Source: OLB6 sp964493635
GTDB lineage: Bacteria > Bacteroidota > Ignavibacteria > Kapaibacteriales > Kapaibacteriaceae
Assembly (NCBI GenBank): GCA_964493635.1
Contig: CAZBOW010000018.1
Location: 1-43,055, forward strand
Reading direction: 5' to 3'
DNA length: 43,055 nucleotides
Of this stretch, positions 31,582-41,437 are shown piece after piece. A program made the translations under genes and the position numbers. The stretch's first letter is position 1, and the number at the start of each line of letters is the position of its first letter. The notes below the pieces were generated by a model, which ran no database searches, was not told the DNA's origin, and saw only the letters and a list, made by a program, of their open reading frames with translations.

Positions 31582-32493
31582 TTACGGCGATAAACGCCAC
31601 CGCCGCGCGTCATGTGGCGAGCGGATCTCCCGCAATTGGGCGTGCATGGACAGGTGATGTTTGCCCTTCTTGATCGAACCTCCTGGCGTGGTGATTTCGA
31701 TCTTGTCCTCCGATGTGGCAAACACATGGTACGGAACCTGCAGTCCCGCATCCATGGATACCTTGCCATACGCGGCGATCACGCCCTGCATGTCTACGTT
31801 CACCGAACGTGACCGGGTAACCACCCTGCCAAGGGCCGTCTGCGTGTATTCAACCTGGACAAACCTCCGATCGAGGGTATCGACCGCTCCCAGCATCCGC
31901 CACAACGTGGAGTGCACAAACACGGGTTCGGGAACGCCGTTTTCAACAAGGAGGGTGGTATCCACTACCAGCCAGCTTTGGTTCTGCACGCCGCAGGAGT
32001 CGTGAAACGGGGGAATCAGCAGCGGCTGGAATGCTCCTCCGGGAGTGATGGCCGCCCGCGTATCGTTGTCGGCTCGCACCACCACGCGCTGTCCATGGGC
32101 GTCGATCGACACGTGCGCATCACGGTTGAGCCATGGCGTGGTGGTTCGGACAATCGAATCCGTAGCTGTACGCTGTTGCTCCAGGTAGCTTCGCAGGGTG
32201 ATCCGCAGATGAAACAGTCCCGCTGATACCGAATCGCAGATCACACTGACAACCTCGTTTCGGACCTTCAGCAAGATGGGATCGCCCAGCATGGCCACGC
32301 TATCGGCCGACTCGACGGTGTAGATCAGCGTATCTCCCGGCAGGAACAAATACTCCACGCACGTGGTATCGGTGCCAAGGGGTGGAAGCTGAAAGCCGTT
32401 CTGTACTTGAATCTGTGATACAGCAGGGCTTACCACCAGCGCAACAGCGCACACAAGGCGCGCAAGCGTCAACCAGAGTCGTTGAGCCTCCAT
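31582..32493 (-). CDS. Exported protein of unknown function (second of a coupled pair)
   Basis: From the ATG at 32493 the protein has 303 aa with a signal peptide (LARLVCAVALVVSPAVSQ). I recognise no family. It is beta-rich, and the motif LGAVDTLDRRFVQVEYTQTA resembles GTVDTLGRHCWVIDWSATG in the neighbour at 32493-33413, so the two are probably paralogues sharing a periplasmic or surface fold. The frame extends to 32736, but the extra part is His/Arg-rich antisense-like sequence and the ATG at 32493 shares a base with the upstream stop (TGATG). It is probably read with typA from the promoter at 35311. Confidence 0.78.
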   Translation of the reverse strand: MEAQRLWLTLARLVCAVALVVSPAVSQIQVQNGFQLPPLGTDTTCVEYLFLPGDTLIYTVESADSVAMLGDPILLKVRNEVVSVICDSVSAGLFHLRITLRSYLEQQRTATDSIVRTTTPWLNRDAHVSIDAHGQRVVVRADNDTRAAITPGGAFQPLLIPPFHDSCGVQNQSWLVVDTTLLVENGVPEPVFVHSTLWRMLGAVDTLDRRFVQVEYTQTALGRVVTRSRSVNVDMQGVIAAYGKVSMDAGLQVPYHVFATSEDKIEITTPGGSIKKGKHHLSMHAQLREIRSPHDARRWRLSP

Positions 32494-33413
32494 CACCGGT
32501 GCCGTGGCTGCTGATGGATGGTGGTGACGAGTGTCGTGTGGACGGGAAACACAACGTCGGGCATTTCGGTGGACGTCATGGTGAGCACCGAATGCGTGTG
32601 CGATGTGAGGGCCACAACTTCGCCGGTTCTCGTGCACTGCAGGGAGCGCCCGGCCACTTGCGCCGTTCCGCGGATCGTCATGGTAACGCCCGAGCGCGCA
32701 AAGCTTCCATATTGATCCAATCCCGTTGCCGACCAATCAATCACCCAACAGTGCCGCCCCAAGGTATCGACCGTGCCCATGTAGGTGTAGTGCAAGGTTC
32801 CCTCTACGGCAATCTCGCCCATGCCCTGCGGAGCTATCACGGTATCGGCATAGGGGAGGTTCCAGGTGTCGTTCACCATTACATCGTGCGTGGGAAAGCG
32901 AAGAAAGAGGTGGTCGAGCACCTTGGTGTTCTCCAGTAGCAGAAGCACCTCCTCCGATTGGCGTTCGATGCTGGTGCCGGCAGTTCCCCGATCATCACGA
33001 CGATCATCACGACGATCATCATCCCGATCAAGACGACGCACTGCACCATGGGGCTCAACGACGAATCGTTGCAGATGGCGGTCGGTTGGCACTCGCCGCA
33101 ACGTATCGCTCGACTCCGGGGCCCCCTTGCCACGTACGTGCGTTGTTACCGACAGCGAATCCGCGCGAAGATCTACGACGGCCTCATTCATCACCCGATC
33201 GATAACCTCCGAGCGGAGCGAGGCCTCGATCGACACCAGGGACTCTACCGACTCGTTCATGATGGCAAACTGCTGGGTCATCTGTGACCGCGACACGTAA
33301 TTCGTGACATGGTGCAAGGGAAGCCGATACAGCAGGCGTACGGCGTCATCGCCTGCTGCAGCCGTTGCCACCTGCAGGAACATACACACTACACCGATCG
33401 ACAGTTTGTTCAT
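32493..33413 (-). CDS. Exported protein of unknown function (first of a coupled pair)
   Basis: From the ATG at 33413 the protein has 306 aa with a signal peptide (MNKLSIGVVCMFLQVATAAAG). The body is mostly beta with a charged Asp/Arg repeat (DRDDDRRDDRRDDRG) encoded by 12-bp tandem units at 32989-33021. The second half (AVEGTLHYTYMGTVDTLGRH onward) resembles the next protein. It lies 11 bp after the typA stop and is fused by TGATG to the following gene. The frame extends to 33551 into typA, but that part has no signal-like sequence. Function is unknown. Confidence 0.78.
   Translation of the reverse strand: MNKLSIGVVCMFLQVATAAAGDDAVRLLYRLPLHHVTNYVSRSQMTQQFAIMNESVESLVSIEASLRSEVIDRVMNEAVVDLRADSLSVTTHVRGKGAPESSDTLRRVPTDRHLQRFVVEPHGAVRRLDRDDDRRDDRRDDRGTAGTSIERQSEEVLLLLENTKVLDHLFLRFPTHDVMVNDTWNLPYADTVIAPQGMGEIAVEGTLHYTYMGTVDTLGRHCWVIDWSATGLDQYGSFARSGVTMTIRGTAQVAGRSLQCTRTGEVVALTSHTHSVLTMTSTEMPDVVFPVHTTLVTTIHQQPRHR
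32989..33021. repeat. 12-bp tandem repeat (2.75 units) encoding Asp/Arg repeats
   Basis: CGATCATCACGA occurs twice and then partly a third time. On the minus strand it encodes Arg-Asp-Asp-Arg units within an exported protein. As units are 12 bp, slippage would change length without shifting the frame. Confidence 0.85.
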
Positions 33414-33424
33414 CACCGTGAACC

Positions 33425-35260
<1,836 letters not shown>

Positions 35261-35310
35261 AAACTATGGTGGTCGTGGAGGAAAGGCGTCTGTAGGTATC
35301 AGAACAGCCT

Positions 35311-35318
35311 CAAAGTTA
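35311..35318 (-). promoter_or_regulatory. Candidate -7 box (TAACTTTG) of typA
   Basis: TAACTTTG on the minus strand matches TAnnTTTG exactly and lies 50 bp from the typA ATG. The leader between them has no purine-rich Shine-Dalgarno sequence. Confidence 0.45.
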
Positions 35319-35383
35319 CGACTGGTAGCGCTGGGAATCCCTATTTTCACGCTCGAGCAGTTTGTTAACTACTGGACATCCAC

Positions 35384-35944
35384 ATGATTCGCACCATCCT
35401 TGGCGCCTTGGCTGCAGCCATCACCTTGAGCGCTTGTTCCACGCTGGACGTAGGTTCCGACTACGATCCGTCGACAGATTTTCTGCGCTACAAAACCTTT
35501 GCCGTAAAACGCGATGTGCGGGTACCGGACGATGTGCTTGTAAAGAACGACTTCACCCAGAAGCGAGTGTTTGCGGCGATCGAGTCGGTGATGATGGAAA
35601 AGGGACTTCGTGTGGTGGCAGCCGACTCTGCGGAGTTGATTGTGCTGACCTATGCCGGAGTAAAGGATAAGGTGAACTACGATACCTACGGCTACCGTAC
35701 GGGAGGATATTGGGGCCCGTATGGCTATCCGGGCTTTGGTGGAGGCTATGCAACCCAAACGGTGGTGAACCACTACCAGGAGGGCACGCTGCACATCGAC
35801 CTGTTCGACCAGCAGAAAAAAGAGCTGGTATGGAAGGGATGGGGTCGGGGAGTGCTCAGTGATGGCGCCTCGCCACAGGAGCGCCAGCAGATGGTCTCCG
35901 AGGCCGTCGTGGAAATCTTGGACGTCTTTCCGCCTCAGAAGTAA
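35384..35944 (+). CDS. DUF4136 lipoprotein
   Basis: This 186-aa protein has a lipobox ending at C18 (ITLSAC) and the DUF4136 pattern: YDPSTDFLRYKTFAV at the N-terminus, then LRVVAADSAELIVLTYAGVK, LHIDLFDQQKKELVWKGWGRG and a C-terminal VVEILDVFPPQK. A Gly/Tyr-rich insert (GGYWGPYGYPGFGGGYA) sits in the middle, as in other members. It is anchored in the envelope; the molecular role of DUF4136 is not established. It diverges from typA (123 bp apart). A strong hairpin just after the stop probably ends the transcript. It converges with and overlaps the next minus-strand gene by 10 bp. Confidence 0.88.
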   Translation: MIRTILGALAAAITLSACSTLDVGSDYDPSTDFLRYKTFAVKRDVRVPDDVLVKNDFTQKRVFAAIESVMMEKGLRVVAADSAELIVLTYAGVKDKVNYDTYGYRTGGYWGPYGYPGFGGGYATQTVVNHYQEGTLHIDLFDQQKKELVWKGWGRGVLSDGASPQERQQMVSEAVVEILDVFPPQK

Positions 35945-36456
35945 TTCGACTCATCACGCCATCGGACGATCTTCCAAACGTCCGATGGCGTTGGTCGTTC
36001 AATACGCAGATTCACGCGCCCTTGGGCGCGCTCGACGTACGTCGGCGAAAACGTGATTGTCAGGTTGAATCCGCGCGAGATGGTCTGCTGGAGAGAGTCT
36101 CCATAGGCATCAATCACGCCGTTCCACACAAGGTCCAGCTGCTGCGCGGCGGTGAAGAGGGAATGGGTTGCCAGCATGTCCTCGTCCCGTCCCCACGTGA
36201 CATCAATCCCACGATCGAAGTTGCGGTACACAAAGGAAAACTGCCGGTCGAGCAATCTCCCGTAGACGAGGGTATCACGGAAGAGGTAGGCATACCGAAA
36301 GTTCTGAAACACGCCTTCCACGGTGCGCTGGTCACCGATCATCGGAGCATCCGGGGGCTGATCGCTGAGGGCAGGCGCAAAAGGATTGGTACAACCGATA
36401 CCACCGAGCACCACCACCGTCAGGACTGCCGCAACGATGATCCGTGCACGGATCAT
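35935..36456 (-). CDS. Small lipoprotein, NTF2/SnoaL-like in size and layout
   Basis: This 173-aa protein has a lipobox ending at C22 (LGGIGC). The mature part opens with a helix (TVEGVFQNFRYAYLFRD, followed by TLVYGRLLDRQFSFVY) and ends with strands reporting on a C-terminal VWKIVRWRDES. That helix-then-cone order recalls NTF2-like lipoproteins of Bacteroidota; the assignment is by eye only. The lipoprotein at 36821 has the same arrangement (VLDNFIAAVNNVNTENYMLCL to WSIARWIDAR). Its start overlaps the stop of the small membrane gene by 4 bp. Codons near its end also form the inverted repeat at 35956-35991. Confidence 0.8.
   Translation of the reverse strand: MIRARIIVAAVLTVVVLGGIGCTNPFAPALSDQPPDAPMIGDQRTVEGVFQNFRYAYLFRDTLVYGRLLDRQFSFVYRNFDRGIDVTWGRDEDMLATHSLFTAAQQLDLVWNGVIDAYGDSLQQTISRGFNLTITFSPTYVERAQGRVNLRIERPTPSDVWKIVRWRDESNYF
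35956..35991 (+). terminator. 13-bp perfect hairpin at the convergent gene end
   Basis: ACGCCATCGGACG (35956-35968) and CGTCCGATGGCGT (35979-35991) are perfectly complementary with a 10-nt loop. The hairpin starts 12 bp after the stop of the plus-strand DUF4136 gene and is followed by TTGGTCGTTC, a poor T tract. It lies within the coding sequence of the opposing lipoprotein gene. A terminator for the plus-strand gene is the simplest reading. Confidence 0.65.
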
Positions 36457-36740
36457 CCGAAGATCAGACCCTGGGGGTTAAAGCCCAGGAACATGGCCAA
36501 TCCCAGCACAAAGTTGGTAGCGCCGCTCCAGCCCAAAATGGCGGCAAGGTAGGCACCATTGACGCTGGTTCCAGAGGCTCCCATCACGGCACCAGACAAG
36601 CCGGTGAGCAGGCCGGCTGCCACGGGATGCCATCCCATGGTGTGGCCAATCGCAACAAGGGTAAGCATTACCAGAATGCCGAGGGTAATTCCCATCAGGC
36701 GGGTGGCAATGGTATCACGTGGAGATTCGGCGTGCGACAT
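36453..36740 (-). CDS. Small integral membrane protein, unknown function
   Basis: This 95-aa protein has three hydrophobic segments (about 14-34, 39-60 with GLLTGLSGAVMGASG, and 66-90). Gly/Ala-rich packing suggests tightly packed helices. I recognise no family. It sits between two lipoprotein genes, overlaps the downstream one by 4 bp, and is 80 bp after the upstream one. It may insert with or act next to those lipoproteins. Confidence 0.75.
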   Translation of the reverse strand: MSHAESPRDTIATRLMGITLGILVMLTLVAIGHTMGWHPVAAGLLTGLSGAVMGASGTSVNGAYLAAILGWSGATNFVLGLAMFLGFNPQGLIFG

Positions 36741-36820
36741 ATCAATCTATCCAGCAACTCGTGGTGACAAGAAACGCGAACAATGGCGAAGATACCAAGG
36801 TCAATCAAAGATCGAATCGA

Positions 36821-37432
36821 TTAATTACTCAGCTGTGCCTTCAGCAGCGACCACGTCGACTCCACCGTATCGGCCGAGCGACGGGCGTCGATCCAGCGAG
36901 CAATGCTCCACTGTCCGGAGGACTCCCTCTGCAGTTCCAAGACCATCGTGCCGGTGAGGGTGCGTGGTATGGCTGAAAGATCGTGGTCGACGATCAGCTC
37001 GTAGTCCATCGAGTAGATTTTCAGATCCGGAGACGAAAACGTTTCCGTACGGTTGAAGAGTGACAGCAGTGGTCGATTGTCGCGGATCCGGGAGCGCATG
37101 GCCAGAAAGCTCTGGCGCTCCTTATCGTTCGACCATGCGTCGTAGAGCGCTTGGTAGCGTGCACGGGCCTCGGCCGAGGGTTCGAATCGAAACGGTTGCG
37201 GACTACGCAACGTGGCATCGGCCAGGCAGAGCATGTAGTTTTCGGTATTGACGTTGTTGACTGCCGCAATGAAGTTGTCCAGGACGATGTCGGCCGACAC
37301 TGGCGGAATGAACTCACCGCCAAAGGATGTTGGCGTTTCCGGAGTACGCGTTGAACAGCCCCCTACAAGAAGCACCATCATCACGATGGCCTTCGTTACG
37401 CGTTGGCTGGCCGGTGAGCGATGAGTATGCAT
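36821..37432 (-). CDS. Small lipoprotein, NTF2-like layout
   Basis: This 203-aa protein has a signal peptide with the lipobox ending at C26 (VLLVGGC). The mature part begins with a helix (ADIVLDNFIAAVNNVNTENY), continues through a helical middle (RARYQALYDAWSNDKERQ) and ends with strands (TLTGTMVLELQRESSGQWSIARW). This resembles the lipoprotein at 35935, and the two may be paralogues. The ATG at 37432 lies within the end of the methyltransferase gene (37-bp overlap). The internal Met codons at 18 and 19 would remove the basic n-region, so the longer form is preferred. Confidence 0.8.
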   Translation of the reverse strand: MHTHRSPASQRVTKAIVMMVLLVGGCSTRTPETPTSFGGEFIPPVSADIVLDNFIAAVNNVNTENYMLCLADATLRSPQPFRFEPSAEARARYQALYDAWSNDKERQSFLAMRSRIRDNRPLLSLFNRTETFSSPDLKIYSMDYELIVDHDLSAIPRTLTGTMVLELQRESSGQWSIARWIDARRSADTVESTWSLLKAQLSN

Positions 37433-38154
37433 CGTGGTGATGTTTCCGGATCGAAGGGTGAGCCACTATAACTACCGTAGACGGTCTCGACCGTAAAGCC
37501 TGCCTCGGTGGCCATCTGCATCAGGTCGTGAGCGGTATAGAGCCACACCTGCTCGTGGTATTGTACTTCGTAGCAGCAGGGATTGGAGATGGTGATGGTC
37601 TTCTTCACAAAGGGCTCTTCGATGCGCCGCTCCTGAATCACCGTAGCGCCGTCGACAAGCTGCATGGACTCTGCCACCAGCGTCCGGCGGGTTACCTCTG
37701 CATTGAGAAAGTCCATGATGAGCACTCCGCCGGGAACCAGCGCGTTGAACATCGTTGTGAATACCTGCTGGTGGTCGGCGTGATTGTCGAAGTAGCCAAA
37801 GCTGGTGAAGAAGTTCACAATCGCGTTGTACGGAGCATGCGGATAGGGCCCACGCATATCGCCAACAACATACGTACAGGCAGGGTGGGCGTACTCTTCC
37901 TGTGCACGAGAAATCAGAAATGCTGATTGATCTAAGCCTACCACGTCATAGCCCTGTTCGGCTAGTGCCATGGCGTGGCGGCCGTAGCCACAGCAGAGGT
38001 CGAGTATTCGGGCGCCCTCGGGAATATGGGCAGCATCATGCACCAAGGCGACGGCCTGGCGTGCTTCATCCTCGGTACGATGACGATACAGCTTCATGTA
38101 CCACGGCGATTCAAACCACGTGCGGTACCACGGTTGCACATCGGGCGACGTCAT
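37396..38154 (-). CDS. Class I SAM-dependent methyltransferase
   Basis: From the ATG at 38154 the protein has 252 aa. Motif I is ILDLCCGYGRHAMAL (residues 50-64), followed by the acidic end of strand 2 (VVGLDQSAFLI) and by VGDMRGPYPHAPYNAIVNFFTSFGYF, the motif II/III region of small-molecule methyltransferases. The substrate is not evident. The frame extends upstream to 38541 but would then lie inside recR; the ATGA overlap with the recR stop (38151-38154) fixes the start. Confidence 0.9.
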   Translation of the reverse strand: MTSPDVQPWYRTWFESPWYMKLYRHRTEDEARQAVALVHDAAHIPEGARILDLCCGYGRHAMALAEQGYDVVGLDQSAFLISRAQEEYAHPACTYVVGDMRGPYPHAPYNAIVNFFTSFGYFDNHADHQQVFTTMFNALVPGGVLIMDFLNAEVTRRTLVAESMQLVDGATVIQERRIEEPFVKKTITISNPCCYEVQYHEQVWLYTAHDLMQMATEAGFTVETVYGSYSGSPFDPETSPRCILIAHRPANA

Positions 38155-38735
38155 ACCGGTATCCGTCCTTCGAGTGCACGGGCCAGCGTGGCATCGTCGG
38201 CAAACTCCAGATCCGCTCCGATGGGCACACCACGAGCAATGCGTGTGCAGCGGATCTCCAGGGGGCTGGTCATGCGTGAGAGGTACTGCGTTGTTACCTC
38301 GCCTTCCACCGTTGGGTTGAGTGCTAAGATCACTTCCTGGACGTCCGGAGTAAGGCGTTGCATCAGCTGCGTGATGCGAATCTCCTCCGGGCCGATCCCA
38401 TCCAAGGGGTTCAGGGCTCCGTGGAGCACGTGGTAGAGTCCGCGGTAGTCGCCCGTACGCTCGATGGCCAGAACATCCGTTGGTTGCTCCACAACGCAGA
38501 TCGTGGTGCGATCGCGCTTCTCGGACGCACATACGTAACACACGTCGCGGTCCGTGAATGTGCTACAGACGGTACACTCCTGCACGCTTGTTCGCATGGC
38601 TACCAGTGCCGTGGCAAAGCGTTGTACGTCGTCGGGGCTCTGCTTTAGGAGATGAAATGCGAGCCGGCGGGCCGTCTTTTTTCCAATCGTGGGAAGCGTC
38701 GCAAAGAGCTCCACTACTGTGTCAATGGCATCCAT
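38151..38735 (-). CDS. recR: Recombination mediator RecR
   Basis: This 194-aa protein has an N-terminal helix-hairpin-helix (LPTIGKKTARRLAFHLL), a four-Cys zinc finger (C54, C57, C66, C69) and a Toprim domain (TICVVEQPTDVLAIERTGDYRGLYHVLHG is the family's core, here cited as VVEQPTDVLAIE and YHVLHG). The C-terminal Walker-B-like segment is VPIGADLEFADDATL. It loads RecA at gaps with RecF/RecO. It follows the dual-OmpA gene by 14 bp and is coupled to the methyltransferase gene. Confidence 0.95.
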   Translation of the reverse strand: MDAIDTVVELFATLPTIGKKTARRLAFHLLKQSPDDVQRFATALVAMRTSVQECTVCSTFTDRDVCYVCASEKRDRTTICVVEQPTDVLAIERTGDYRGLYHVLHGALNPLDGIGPEEIRITQLMQRLTPDVQEVILALNPTVEGEVTTQYLSRMTSPLEIRCTRIARGVPIGADLEFADDATLARALEGRIPV

Positions 38736-38749
38736 ACTGGGTAGGGGGC

Positions 38750-40543
38750 TTATGGCGTGCGGACCGTGAGCCGAATACTGCGGTTGAGGAATCGGCCTTG
38801 CGGAGTTGCGTCGCTGAACGGCGTGGCATCGCCGCTCACGACGATGTTCAACCGATTGCCCGACACCGACCGGATAAACTGCTCGGTGTTCTGAGCCCGC
38901 TGTTGTGACAACTCCCGATTGCGCGCCTGCGTTCCTAGAGCATCGGCACTACCCTGAATGGTAATGGTCGAACCGTCGGGTAGGCGATCACTAAGTTGGG
39001 TGAGCAACCCCTTGATGTCCGACGTCAACTCGGAGCTGTTGTACTCAAATCGCAGCACGGCTTGGAAGTCCTCCGTGCGCAGGTCGATCTCGCGGCGGGG
39101 AAGATCTGCCAGGGTGATCGTGGTGTCGCGCACGGCTGCGGCACCGGCCGACGACACCTTGCACGTGAGCGGCATGGTGGTGCTGCTGGGATCCATCACT
39201 TGGCGAACGGGAATCCCAACAGCCACCCGGGCTCCGGGCAGCACGGTATCGGCTGTCATCGTGGGTCCTGCGACGCGCACTGCTGTCATGGAAGCTGTAT
39301 CGGCAGCACTTCCGCCAGAACGTACGGCTTGAATGCCGAGCACCCCTCGTACCTGGGCAAACCTGGCCGTGGACACCCATTCCTGCAACGGGGCGTTCTC
39401 GACGAAAAGGTCAACGCGCCGGTTTTCCTCGCGTCCAGCGGCTGCGTCGGTGGTAGAGATCACGCGTGGCATCTCACGTCCGCGGACCACCATCTGCTGA
39501 TCGGCAACGCCCATCGCACTCAGGGCAGCCTTCACGGCAAGGGCACGCTGCATACCGACGGCCTGGGCATCGGCCACAGCGTCGCCGGAAGCCCCCTCCA
39601 AGACCATGCGTGCCTTGGGATTTTTCAGCATGATNNNNNNNNNNNNNNNNNNNNNNNNNNNNNNNNNNNNNNNNNNNNNNNNNNNNNNNNNNNNNNNNNN
39701 NNNNNNNNNNNNNNNNNNNNNNNNNNNNNNNNNNGGCGGAGGTGGTGGCGGCTCGGTTGCTGGTGGTACTGGCCTGCGGCCGGCTGAGAACCGTATACCA
39801 ATCTCGGCCCGAACGCCGAGGATCGACCATGGCGCGTCGGTCAGAACGTTCACAAAGGAGTAATCGACCGATACCGCCGGCACAATGCTGATGCGCTCAC
39901 TGATCGGAAGCAGACTCTCCATGCCGGCCGACAGACCCACCAGAGCCGCACTTCGCGCTGTGAGGGGGGCATCGGCAATCACACGCTCCTGCTGCAGCTG
40001 ACCATCAACGACGAACGTAGCATTGGCCGGACTCACCACGGCTTCACGCTGCACAAATCGAGTGGTAAGGGGCAAACTGATACGCGGACCAACAACAAGG
40101 CCAAGCGTGCGTGATTGATACTCCCCGATGAGGGCCAACCGCAGGTCCGGTTGAAGTTCAAGGTAACTCAGGGAAGCATCCAGTGCGTAGGTCGTACGCA
40201 GTGTTCCTGCCTGGGCTGTCGTGGTGTCGTACACGGGGTAGCTGTTGGACCGCTCCATCGTTGCACTGCGTCCGGCCCATGCCACACCAACACCGATGCC
40301 CATCGTGGACGTCAAGGGAAACTCCAGAATCGCACCGGCCGTGCCGTTGAATCCCAGTCCGGAACCAAGTTGTCCGCAGTCGATGATGTCACCCGAGCTG
40401 GAAAAATCAGCCGAATGAAACGCTGCCAGCAGGCCACCGTGGATGCGCGCAGCGAAGGTCTCGCGATACGGACTCGTGGGCACCTGCGCAGAAACGCTGG
40501 CGGTCACGCCGATGGCGAGGACCAATGCCGTGATGTACTTCAT
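38750..40543 (-). CDS. OmpA-family outer-membrane protein with two OmpA-like domains (interrupted by a scaffold gap)
   Basis: The reading frame runs from MKYITALVLAIGVTASVSAQ (signal peptide) through a barrel-like region to a Pro-rich linker (PPATEPPPPP). It then enters 100 N and continues on the other side in a compatible frame. After the gap, a partial first OmpA-like domain (ARMVLEGASGDAVADAQ, then GREENRRVDLFV), a beta spacer and a complete second domain (LRFEYNSSELTSDIKG, then GSADALGTQARNRELSQQRA) are seen. The layout matches the protein at 16709. The first domain lacks the usual TD pair, so it may not bind peptidoglycan. Comparison with the paralogue suggests more than 34 residues are missing. 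The start is the ATG at 40543, 6 nt after a TAACTTTG box. Confidence 0.85.
   Translation of the reverse strand: MKYITALVLAIGVTASVSAQVPTSPYRETFAARIHGGLLAAFHSADFSSSGDIIDCGQLGSGLGFNGTAGAILEFPLTSTMGIGVGVAWAGRSATMERSNSYPVYDTTTAQAGTLRTTYALDASLSYLELQPDLRLALIGEYQSRTLGLVVGPRISLPLTTRFVQREAVVSPANATFVVDGQLQQERVIADAPLTARSAALVGLSAGMESLLPISERISIVPAVSVDYSFVNVLTDAPWSILGVRAEIGIRFSAGRRPVPPATEPPPPPXXXXXXXXXXXXXXXXXXXXXXXXXXXXXXXXXXIMLKNPKARMVLEGASGDAVADAQAVGMQRALAVKAALSAMGVADQQMVVRGREMPRVISTTDAAAGREENRRVDLFVENAPLQEWVSTARFAQVRGVLGIQAVRSGGSAADTASMTAVRVAGPTMTADTVLPGARVAVGIPVRQVMDPSSTTMPLTCKVSSAGAAAVRDTTITLADLPRREIDLRTEDFQAVLRFEYNSSELTSDIKGLLTQLSDRLPDGSTITIQGSADALGTQARNRELSQQRAQNTEQFIRSVSGNRLNIVVSGDATPFSDATPQGRFLNRSIRLTVRTP
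39635..39734. other. Scaffold gap (100 N) inside the second OmpA gene
   Basis: The flanks are not duplicated here, unlike at the first gap. The gap falls between the Pro-rich linker and the first OmpA-like domain, so real sequence is probably missing, including the start of that domain. The gap length is nominal. Confidence 0.95.
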
Positions 40544-40549
40544 AGTTGG

Positions 40550-40557
40550 CAAAGTTA
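40550..40557 (-). promoter_or_regulatory. Candidate -7 box (TAACTTTG) of the second OmpA gene
   Basis: TAACTTTG on the minus strand is followed by CCAACT and the ATG at 40543. Its first three bases are the stop codon of the DUF5683 gene. Transcription from it would yield an mRNA that begins at or next to the start codon. The gene could also be read through from upstream. Confidence 0.45.
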
Positions 40558-41073
40558 CCAATGTAGTCGGAGGTTCACCGCCATAAGGTGCGACGCCGAC
40601 GGACCCACACCCATCGAGAGATCCGGTGAGACGTCGAAATCGTAGAGCTCCGCCCCAACATAGGCGTCCAAGGCTGCAATGGCATAGGCTGCAACGAACA
40701 CCAGCCCGGCCAGATCTCGGTTGTTCCGATACGTTTCCCGTCTGGCTCGCAATTGAGCCAGTTCCACGCTGGTGGCCCCGCCGAGCACGGCTGCATCGTA
40801 GGCCTCGGCGGCCGTGCTGAAGTTGTTGTGATTGGACACCACCAACCAGGCGGACACCGCACAGGTACCCGTCATGATCGGAATCTTCCAGTACTGTTGA
40901 TTGTACCACTGGCCCAGGCCAGGCAGTGCCAGGGACATCCACAGTGCCCTGGAAGAACTGTGCGTGCTATCCGGTTGGGCGCTAGCCGTTGTTGGGACAT
41001 GCATGGAAAGCATCGTGCTTACCACAACCAGAAGAACAGTCTGTGTGATCGAACGCTTAGTCAAGGCAGGCAA
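40555..41073 (-). CDS. DUF5683 membrane protein
   Basis: This 172-aa protein has a signal-like N-terminus (LLVVVSTMLSMHVPTTASAQ) and the DUF5683 pattern: ALPGLGQWYNQQYWKIPIM, then the basic ARRETYRNNRDLAG region, a second hydrophobic segment (VFVAAYAIAALDAYVGAEL) and a C-terminal DFDVSPDLSMG. Members are found in Bacteroidota and relatives near cell-envelope and chromosome genes; the function is unknown. The start overlaps the end of the ridA gene by 17 bp. The stop codon overlaps the promoter box of the OmpA gene. Confidence 0.88.
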   Translation of the reverse strand: MPALTKRSITQTVLLVVVSTMLSMHVPTTASAQPDSTHSSSRALWMSLALPGLGQWYNQQYWKIPIMTGTCAVSAWLVVSNHNNFSTAAEAYDAAVLGGATSVELAQLRARRETYRNNRDLAGLVFVAAYAIAALDAYVGAELYDFDVSPDLSMGVGPSASHLMAVNLRLHW

Positions 41074-41437
41074 TCACTTCAATCTCTACCAGAGCCCCCT
41101 TCGGTAGCGCCGACACGGCGAATGCCGACCGCGCGGGCTGGTGGCCACCAAAGGTTTCGGCATAGGCGTGGTTCATCGCTGCAAAGTCGTCCATGTTCTG
41201 CAAGAGCACGAGGGTCTTCACCACGTTCTGCAGCGTCGCTCCTTGGGAGGCCAGAATCGTGCTCACGTTGTGCAACGCCCGACGCGTTTGTTCGGCCACC
41301 GAGCCTTCGATGAGCGTTCCCGAGTCGTCGAGGGCGATCTGTCCGCTAAGGTAGAGCATTCGGCCACTGCAGAGCACGGCGTGAGAGTAGGGGCCAACCG
41401 CTGGCGGAGCCGATGGCACATGGATGGGAGTGGTCAT
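41057..41437 (-). CDS. ridA: RidA-family enamine/imine deaminase
   Basis: This 126-aa protein is of normal RidA length. It has the catalytic Arg at R103 (PARSAFAVSALPKGALVEIE) and Glu at E118, together with the N-terminal VGPYSHAVLCSGRMLYLSGQI. It hydrolyses reactive enamines/imines made by PLP enzymes. It is distinct from the longer 2-aminomuconate deaminase type at 11522. It is coupled at its start to the FtsB-like gene by a 4-bp overlap (41434-41437). Confidence 0.93.
   Translation of the reverse strand: MTTPIHVPSAPPAVGPYSHAVLCSGRMLYLSGQIALDDSGTLIEGSVAEQTRRALHNVSTILASQGATLQNVVKTLVLLQNMDDFAAMNHAYAETFGGHQPARSAFAVSALPKGALVEIEVIACLD

Noticed and set aside
32989..33021. CRISPR-like repeats
   Set aside because: The units are 12 bp, directly adjacent with no spacers, and lie in frame in a coding sequence.
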